DNA from: an uncultured Oscillospiraceae bacterium
GTDB taxonomy: Bacteria; Bacillota; Clostridia; Oscillospirales; Oscillospiraceae
Assembly (NCBI GenBank): GCA_947589225.1
Contig: CANQBC010000001.1
Location: 124,001-188,000, forward strand
Direction: 5' to 3'
Length of the DNA: 64,000 nt
Shown: piece after piece, positions 59,901-64,000 of the stretch
How the letters are laid out: each line of letters opens with the position of its first letter
Position numbering within the stretch: the first letter of the stretch is position 1
Translations under genes and position numbers: made by a program
The notes under the pieces: generated by a model
Told to the model about the DNA's origin: nothing
Database searches by the model: none
What the model saw: the letters and a program-made list of their open reading frames with translations, nothing else

Positions 59901-61308
59901 CCGGCTTTTGGCGCGCACGAGCCTATACCAGAACGGCGGCGCCGTGGGCTTCCGCGACCAACTTCAGGACGCCTGCGCGCTCCTGATGGCCGACCCCTCC
60001 ATCGCCGCGAAGCAGCTTAAACTCGCGGCCTCCCGGCAGTACCGGGAGGGAGATGTGATGCACTGGTGGCACGACACGGCCGAGGGCCCCATGGGCGTGC
60101 GGACACACTGCTCCGACGATCTTCTGTGGCTGCCCTGGTCGCTGTGCGATTATGTGAATCGAACCGGAGACACGGCCCTCTGCCATGAGAGCGCGCCCTA
60201 CCTTGTCTCCGAACCCATCCGGCCTGACGAGCGCGACCGCTATGAACGGCCCGGAGCCGGGGAGGGAGACACGCTGCTGCATCACGCCATGCTTGCCGCG
60301 GACCAGTTCCTTGCCCGGGGCACGGGGGAGCACGGACTTGCCCTGATGCTGGGCGGGGACTGGAACGATGGGCTGGACGGCGTGGGCAAAAACGGGCGCG
60401 GCGAGAGCGTATGGCTTACGCTCTTTGGTTCGATGACCCTCCGCCGCCTGTCGGAGCTGTGCGGCAGAATGGGCGAAAATGAGGCTTCCGCCAGATATGT
60501 CCGAACCGCGGACGCCCTGCTGCGCGCCGGCGAGAGCGCCTGGTGCGGGGGGTGGTATCTGCGGGGGTACTTCGACGACGGTACGCCGCTGGGCGCGCCG
60601 GCAAGCTTCAAAAAACGGGGGAACTCCGGCGTAAGGCCGGAGTGTGAGATGGATTCCATCTCACAGAGCTTTGCCTTCTTCGCCGGGGCGGACAGATCGC
60701 GAACCGGCACGGCACTGGCATCGGCGTTTCTGCGGCTCTTTGACCAGGACAGCAGGGTCTGCAAGCTCTTTGACCCGCCCTTTGACGACGGGGACACCGA
60801 TCCCGGGTATATCCGCGCCTACGCCCCCGGTTTCCGGGAGAACGGCGGACAGTACACCCACGCCGCCGTTTGGCTGGCTATGGCGCTTTTGGAGAGCGGT
60901 CAGACCGAGCGGGGCGCCGCCATTCTTACAAGCATCTCGCCTCAGGGACGGAATGAGAGGGTATACGCCGCCGAGCCCTACGTTATCGCCGCCGACGTCT
61001 ACTCCGCCGAGGGCCTTGTGGGCCGGGGCGGATGGAGCTGGTACACCGGCTCGGCGGGGTGGTATTTCCGCGCGGTCACCGAATCGCTTCTTGGCCTGAA
61101 GCTGCGGGACGGAAAACTCTTCGTGGAGCCGAACCTTCCCGAACGGCTCTACCCGGCTATGGTCAAGTACCGCGTCGGGGACACGACCTTGGACATCCGG
61201 ATCTACCCGGAGGGGGTGCTCCTGAACGGGGAGCCTTTCCCAAAGGATGGATATGCTTTGAAGGATAAGCTGTCGCGCCACAAAAATGAAACTTTGTCAA
61301 GCATTTGA
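53944..61308 (+). CDS. Cyclic beta-1,2-glucan synthase-like protein (GT84-GH189-GH94)
   Basis: A 2454-residue membrane protein of the ChvB/NdvB/Cgs family, which makes and cyclises beta-1,2-glucan and transports or releases it with partners. An N-terminal helical region and two membrane segments (about 275-320) precede the GT84 synthase: LDADTRL near 478-484, SHDILEGAYMRC, and RQERWTRGDWQ near 624-634. Further membrane helices lie at about 680-830. A GH189 transglycosylase-like domain begins near 870 (LPPDNVQTEPDLGPAHRTSP, then YVSTVDSGNLMGC). A beta-sandwich region leads to GH94 (GFRDQLQDACAL near 2002, VMHWWHDTAEGPMGVRTHCS). It is shorter than the roughly 2800-residue proteobacterial forms. 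ATG 53944 with AGGAGGA is used. Confidence 0.93.
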   Translation: MYDTDTGIYMENETLGNFARNTAQAMEPDGTIRGEKCAAGTMAVLRALKRSLEAIPAGSRGEAVQWFSDNWYLAEREGKSAAAALRASPRLPKCAGEGRSIVSEAASALVRSGRGQVTGERVRLFLTEFQKARPLTERELAVFVPALKAELCAFLAAVFPEPEGEEQTLLLRNIFTSLRALAIIDMGDILEEVNLTESTLRADPAGVYPRMDEETRASYRAELAHLAAKAGITELEAAKRVVKLASASTDNHVGTYIFTRPLGQEQKPPTGGWYMAVIILPTLFFSILTAVVTGFAPAFLLTVIPLSQLVKSIVDFAALRAVSPKRLPRMELPGGIPRSGRTICVISALLTGEKDGLRLARLMEEYRLLNRDAGENLVFGILADLREAPTQRAREDGPILDAARRAVEELNKKYAGGFYLLYRKRELNDADKVWMGRERKRGAIEELVKLLSGKKSALRAVAGDEKKLVGISFILTLDADTRLTAGSARELVGAALHPLNVPVIDERQRRIVSGYGIFEPRVCVDLQSAGRSDFSRIFAGEGGLDPYNSAVSDLYQDLFSSGTFMGKGLINVPVYDKLLTGAFPDNTVLSHDILEGAYMRCAFVSDVELTDGAPFKVTSYLARQERWTRGDWQNLRWCLGRVKNREGALIKNTLPELDRWKLFDNLRRSLVAPSVLIALTAAMVMDVPALTVCALLALAGYLSGLLISAAGAFFRHDGSNRARYQSAIVAGLGGAIMRSLTSLTLLPAEGWIQLRAAVTAIYRMAVSKRGLLKWVTSSEAERKHGNTLFVNYRALLACPVLGFFLLLTTPHVLGAAVGVVWLLSPAYAWRLSRETRRERNMPQTDRAYLLSKAGAIWRYFADTLTEEDNFLPPDNVQTEPDLGPAHRTSPTNIGLAMLSCAAASDLGLIGEREAAQRVGKILDTCDRLTKWNGHLLNWYDTRTLEPLEPRYVSTVDSGNLMGCLIALRQWFLSQNDKDGAVRCEKLLGGMDLRPLFDDRRKLFRIGWDISQDRPTEGWYDLLASEARQTSFIAVALGQAPRKHWRRLGRALVSQDNYSGMASWTGTMFEYLMPNLLLPCPENSLIFESSRFCLYVQKRANRGIPWGISESAFYAFDPGLSYRYKAHGVQRLALKRGMDAERVISPYSTFLALPLDPRGGVRNLRRLDALGLSGKYGFYEAADFTPVRTDGDKPRIVRCFMAHHLGMSLVAIANTLCGDVFPRRFMRDERMGAYRELLEERVPTGQIVLRQPPRDVPEKPKRAESAGITRRFDTVDALLPAAAPLSNGRYSVLFAETGASRSVWQGLDVTRFDTDPQGHTGIAFYLRAGEELIPLTPAPEFDRSVRYTAEFTDVYGRIKAKKGNITATLTVSVPPSAAGEMRTVEISGPLEMSGCSVICAFEPVLQRRADYLAHPAFSALSLEAKLTGGTLTVRRRPRPGEREMYLAVTADRGFTAVTHTPRGGALGTGELLRSCPDIRAVLTIPVKLTAGHGSASIALACAFEEAEAAEDARRSIQRRELQAVSRIAASALMLGMAESDVSAALGLIPGLVFGPEGNERRRELLAAGNLPRKELWRLGISGDRPVISARIESESDTREALALLRRHALLSENGVESDLAVILTDGGDYRTAQRTAITDELRTLGRENTLGAPGGVYLIDRTDPASRAVEAYAAIEAHLDAIPAAPAHRERIPESPPRYLRGAGEAGCRQDPDGTFRFAMTDVLPEAAWSNILANEKFGYIATECGTGHMWHKNSRLRKIDPWLNDPKATTGPEKISLLRGGKSLSLFADGSGVPTMVEYGLGWAAWERDFGDVKTRLTAFVPPEVEARVMVLDVSGRGEGAEVVYSVDLVLSETPAGAQAVVTAFDGRAFTAKSPEGESFTLLPSVAPTAFTCRKRSALMGDLDGFTGAGEEPCFAMRLQAGTRLVIVAGSAGRQGLEDALTRCDQLLNATKEYWKTLTGAVSIETPDKLIDRYVNGWAVYQTAACRLLARTSLYQNGGAVGFRDQLQDACALLMADPSIAAKQLKLAASRQYREGDVMHWWHDTAEGPMGVRTHCSDDLLWLPWSLCDYVNRTGDTALCHESAPYLVSEPIRPDERDRYERPGAGEGDTLLHHAMLAADQFLARGTGEHGLALMLGGDWNDGLDGVGKNGRGESVWLTLFGSMTLRRLSELCGRMGENEASARYVRTADALLRAGESAWCGGWYLRGYFDDGTPLGAPASFKKRGNSGVRPECEMDSISQSFAFFAGADRSRTGTALASAFLRLFDQDSRVCKLFDPPFDDGDTDPGYIRAYAPGFRENGGQYTHAAVWLAMALLESGQTERGAAILTSISPQGRNERVYAAEPYVIAADVYSAEGLVGRGGWSWYTGSAGWYFRAVTESLLGLKLRDGKLFVEPNLPERLYPAMVKYRVGDTTLDIRIYPEGVLLNGEPFPKDGYALKDKLSRHKNETLSSI

Positions 61309-61337
61309 AAAACCCGCTGACCTCAGACGTTTTTTGC

Positions 61338-61361
61338 CGCCGCCCACACGGGCGGCGGCAG
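61338..61361 (+). terminator. Hairpin after the glucan synthase gene
   Basis: GCCGCCGCCC and GGGCGGCGGC form a 10-bp stem with a 4-nt loop, 30 nt after the stop codon, followed by AGAATCTTTAT. The T content is low, so termination may be partial. Confidence 0.5.
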
Positions 61362-61390
61362 AATCTTTATAAAAATCAATTCACACTTTT

Positions 61391-61677
61391 TCCCAAGGAC
61401 ATGTGCCTTGAAAAAGAGTTTTTGTTGCGTAAGTGTGCGCTAAATCGGGGCCCCCGCGCGATCATAGATTGCGTGGGGAGAGGAGGAGCGATGCCCGCGC
61501 CTGAGGGCGACCGAAGGGAGTCCGAAGCAAAGCGGCTCGTGTGAGGACGATGAGTCCGAAGCAAAGCGGCATCCGCTTTGGGGCCCCCGCGCGATCGTAG
61601 ATTGCGTGGGGAGAGGAGGAGCGATGCCCGCGCCTGAGGACGACCGGAGGGAGTCCGAGGTTAAGCGGCATCAGCGA
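61391..61677 (+). repeat. Dispersed intergenic repeat B, copies 2 and 3 in tandem
   Basis: Two related units whose GGGGCCCCCGCGCGATC cores start at 61447 and 61580 (133-bp spacing). Each has GATTGCGTGGGGAGAGGAGG, then GCGATGCCCGCGCCTGAGG. The first unit also has the CAAGGACATGTGCCTTG element seen in the copy at 37119-37303, which is in reverse orientation. Confidence 0.85.
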
Positions 61678-61710
61678 GACGAGGGTTCATCCTTTTTTTA
61701 CATTTTGCCG

Positions 61711-61739
61711 TTGTATATTGTTTAAATTTGTGATAGAAT
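61711..61739 (+). promoter_or_regulatory. Promoter of the M16 peptidase pair
   Basis: TTGTAT (61711-61716), 17-bp spacer, TAGAAT (61734-61739), 35 bp before the GTG start. Confidence 0.65.
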
Positions 61740-61774
61740 ACATTAAATGTTATATCAAACAAGGGGGTGAGGCG

Positions 61775-63064
61775 GTGGACGTGGTGTATGAGGGGGAGGT
61801 CATGCGCGGGGTGAGGCTGACGGCGGTGAAGGCCGACCGGTTCAAGACCGGGTGCCTTTCCCTTACGCTCCTTGCGCCTCACACGAAAAAGACGGCGGCC
61901 ATGAACGCCGTTCTACCCTATGTGCTCCGGCGGGGTACCGCCAGGTTTTCGGACATGCAGGCCCTGGCGGCGGAACTGGATGACCTGTACGGCGCGCGCA
62001 TAGAGCCCGCCATCCGGAAAAAGGGCGAAGTTGCGGCGGTCGGTTTTTGCGCCGACTTCCCGGACGGGGCGTTTCTGCCGGGGAGGGTGGACATACTCTC
62101 GAAGGTGGCGTTTCTCATGGGGGAGATCCTGCTGACACCCGCCACCCGGGGCGGGCTGCTGCGGGGGGACTATGTGCTGTCCGAGCGGCAAAACCTCATG
62201 GACGACATAAACGCGGAGATAAACGACAAGCGTTCCTACGCCTCTTTAAAGCTGGTGGAGGCCATGTTCCGGGGCGAGAGCTACGCCCTGAGCAAGCTGG
62301 GGACGCTGTCGGACGCCGCGAGGATATCGGCGCAGACGCTGACGAAATACTATCGGGAGCTCACAGCCTCGGCTCCCATCGAGATCTTCTATTGCGGCGC
62401 GGAGGAGCCGGAGCGGGTGATCCGGGTGATCCGGGAGGCCCTGGCGGCGCTGCCCAGGATCGGGGAGCATGTGATGCCGGCGACGAGCGTCAAAACGGAG
62501 CTTACGGAGACCGGGGAGAGGATCATCCGGGAGACGATGGATGTGACTCAGGGGCGGCTCGTAATGGGGTTTCGACTTTCCAAGTCCATGGAGCAGCCGA
62601 ACCTGGCCGCCCTCACCGTTTTTAACGCCCTCTTTGGCGGGTCGCCCACGTCAAGGCTCTTCCTGAATGTCCGGGAGCGGCTGGCGCTGTGCTACTACGC
62701 CAACTCGTATATCGACCTGCACAAGGGCGCGTTTTTTGTGGCCGCGGGGATAGACCACGACAGATTTGACGAGGTGCATGGCGAGATAATCGCCGAGCTT
62801 GCCTCCATTGCGAACGGCGCTGTCGAGCCCTGGGAGCTTGAGGGGGCGAAGAGGGGCGTTGTAAGCGCCATACTGTCCTCCCTTGACGACCCACTGGGAC
62901 TTGAGGGGATGTACCTTAACCGGGCAATCTCGGGCTGCCGGGCCAGGCCCGAGGAGCTGGCGGCGCTCTGTGAGCTGGTCACGCCGGAGGATGTGTCCGC
63001 CGTTGCCGCCGACGCCAGGCTCACACACACATATTTTTTGACAGCGGAGGAGAAGGATGCTTAG
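61775..63064 (+). CDS. M16-family (pitrilysin-like) peptidase subunit without zinc motif
   Basis: A 429-residue protein of the M16B fold, like Bacillus YmfF. The zinc-binding HxxEH motif is absent at the expected place (AMNAVLPYVLRRGTARFSDM). The C-terminal M16 half is well kept (LFGGSPTSRLFLNVRERLAL). Such subunits pair with a catalytic partner to build the peptidase chamber. GTG 61775 follows AAGGGGGTGAGG; an upstream ATG at 61718 lies inside the promoter spacer. It overlaps the next gene by 8 nt. Confidence 0.9.
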   Translation: MDVVYEGEVMRGVRLTAVKADRFKTGCLSLTLLAPHTKKTAAMNAVLPYVLRRGTARFSDMQALAAELDDLYGARIEPAIRKKGEVAAVGFCADFPDGAFLPGRVDILSKVAFLMGEILLTPATRGGLLRGDYVLSERQNLMDDINAEINDKRSYASLKLVEAMFRGESYALSKLGTLSDAARISAQTLTKYYRELTASAPIEIFYCGAEEPERVIRVIREALAALPRIGEHVMPATSVKTELTETGERIIRETMDVTQGRLVMGFRLSKSMEQPNLAALTVFNALFGGSPTSRLFLNVRERLALCYYANSYIDLHKGAFFVAAGIDHDRFDEVHGEIIAELASIANGAVEPWELEGAKRGVVSAILSSLDDPLGLEGMYLNRAISGCRARPEELAALCELVTPEDVSAVAADARLTHTYFLTAEEKDA

Positions 63065-64000
63065 AAAGCGGGAATACGCCGCCGTGGGAGAGACGGCCTT
63101 CACCGGTAAGACCGGCTCGGGACTGACGGTCACGGTGGTGCCCAAGCCCGGATACCGTAAATCCATGGCTTTCCTTGCCGTAAACTACGGCGGGGCGGAC
63201 AGGAATTTCAGGCTTGCCGGGGAGCTTATCTCCACGCCCGCCGGTACGGCTCATTTTGTGGAGCACAGGCTCTTTGAGGTGGAGGGCGGGGAGAACGCCC
63301 TGACCACCCTCTCCGAGCGGGGGGCCAATGCCAACGCCTTCACCTCTCCGGATATGACGGCTTATCACTTTGAGTGTACGGACTCGTTTTTTGAAAACCT
63401 GGAGCTGCTTCTGAAATTTGTCTCCACGCCCTATTTCACCGATGAGGACGTGGAGCGGGAGCGGGCCATCATAGCGCAGGAGATCCGCATGATGGAGGAC
63501 GACCCGGAGGACGCCATGTACTACGCCCTTCTTCGGTGCCTCTTTGATAAGCCGGCCCTGCGGGAGAGCGTGGCTGGAAGCGTTGAGAGTATTGGGAAGA
63601 TAACGGCGCGAACCCTTATGGATGCCCACAAAGCTTTCTACATACCCCGCAACATGGCGCTGGTGGTGGCGGGGGATCAGGATCCGGCGAGGATCGTGGA
63701 GATGGCGGAGAGGCTTCTGCCCGACAACATGGCCCCGGCCCCCGTCAGGGAGCACGGCCCTCCGGAGGGGCCGCTGCCGGTCGCGGTGAGCGCCGAGAGG
63801 GAGATGGACGTGGGCGCGCCCATGTTCCTGGCCGGGGCCAAGACGAAAAGCGGGCTTACGGGCAGGGAGAGCGTGAAATTTGAGTTGACTGCCTCGTTGG
63901 CGCTCTCGTCCCTTTTGGGCGCCGCGTCGCCCCTGTACCGGGAGCTTTACGACGCGGGGTTCATCAACGAGACCTTCGGGTACGACTTTGAAAACACCGC
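63057..64000 (+). CDS. M16-family zinc peptidase, catalytic subunit (cut by window end)
   Basis: The frame begins MLRKREYAAVGETAFTGKTG at ATG 63057 (GGAGGAGAAGG upstream) and runs past the window edge; about 314 codons are visible. The inverted zinc motif is HFVEH (His66, Glu69, His70), and the third ligand is Glu142 in IIAQEIRMMEDDP, 72 residues later as in M16 enzymes. It resembles Bacillus YmfH and is coupled to the zinc-less partner upstream. It is probably cytoplasmic; no signal peptide is seen. Confidence 0.9.
   Translation, partial: MLRKREYAAVGETAFTGKTGSGLTVTVVPKPGYRKSMAFLAVNYGGADRNFRLAGELISTPAGTAHFVEHRLFEVEGGENALTTLSERGANANAFTSPDMTAYHFECTDSFFENLELLLKFVSTPYFTDEDVERERAIIAQEIRMMEDDPEDAMYYALLRCLFDKPALRESVAGSVESIGKITARTLMDAHKAFYIPRNMALVVAGDQDPARIVEMAERLLPDNMAPAPVREHGPPEGPLPVAVSAEREMDVGAPMFLAGAKTKSGLTGRESVKFELTASLALSSLLGAASPLYRELYDAGFINETFGYDFENT

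Noticed and set aside
61718..61774. Upstream ATG start for the first M16 peptidase
   Set aside because: It lies inside the promoter spacer and has no RBS; GTG 61775 has a strong one.

Overview
The window is about 64 kb of GC-rich DNA that looks like a chromosomal segment of a spore-forming, Gram-positive clostridium, most probably from the Oscillospiraceae/Ruminococcaceae group. Reasons: spore genes (ypeB germination protein, FtsK/SpoIIIE translocase), an S-layer-homology protein, a clostridial glycogen operon with paired GlgC/GlgD, consensus sigma-A promoters with 17-bp spacers, and strong GGAGG ribosome binding sites with GTG and TTG starts. No rRNA gene, intact tRNA, CRISPR array, insertion sequence or phage module is visible.

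Layout. 0-6 kb: a three-unit 111-bp palindromic repeat array, two small proteins, an M20 amidohydrolase, a SpoU-type RNA methyltransferase and a MurT/GatD-like pair whose GatD subunit has lost its catalytic residues. 6-16 kb: a 1340-residue transglutaminase/S-layer protein behind a consensus promoter with a structured leader; a two-component system with a third secreted or membrane protein; a HAD phosphatase with a DUF1294 protein; a broken MerR gene; ypeB. 16-26 kb: gltX, an FHA-FtsW fusion with its cognate PBP, plsY, uppP and ftsK/spoIIIE, i.e. envelope and division functions. 26-32 kb: a PadR regulator with a flavodoxin/SCP2/membrane fusion protein, glpK, a degenerate patch with an orphan promoter, a membrane protein and a carbohydrate-binding lipoprotein.

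32.5-46.3 kb is a full glycogen operon: glgB, glgP, glgC, glgD, glgA, a GH13-GH77 (debranching/4-alpha-glucanotransferase) fusion and pgi. One consensus promoter lies before glgB, and together the genes cover making, trimming and using glycogen and linking it to glycolysis. 46.4-48.7 kb holds a membrane-anchored transglutaminase and a small XRE/small-ORF island ending in a fragment resembling a tRNA 3' end. 48.7-53.8 kb (minus strand) is the classic ylxM-ffh-rpsP-khpA-rimM-trmD translation/secretion operon, followed by an M29 aminopeptidase. 53.9-61.3 kb encodes a 2454-residue cyclic beta-1,2-glucan synthase-like enzyme. The window ends in a pair of M16 peptidases, the first lacking and the second carrying the zinc motif and cut by the window edge.

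Two families of dispersed intergenic repeats (A near 3.4 and 51.3 kb; B near 37.2 and 61.5 kb) occur in opposite orientations. Repeat A and the 111-bp array show paired base changes that keep their stems, which suggests conserved secondary structure. Promoters, terminators and alignments were read by eye; no searches or folding programs were run.
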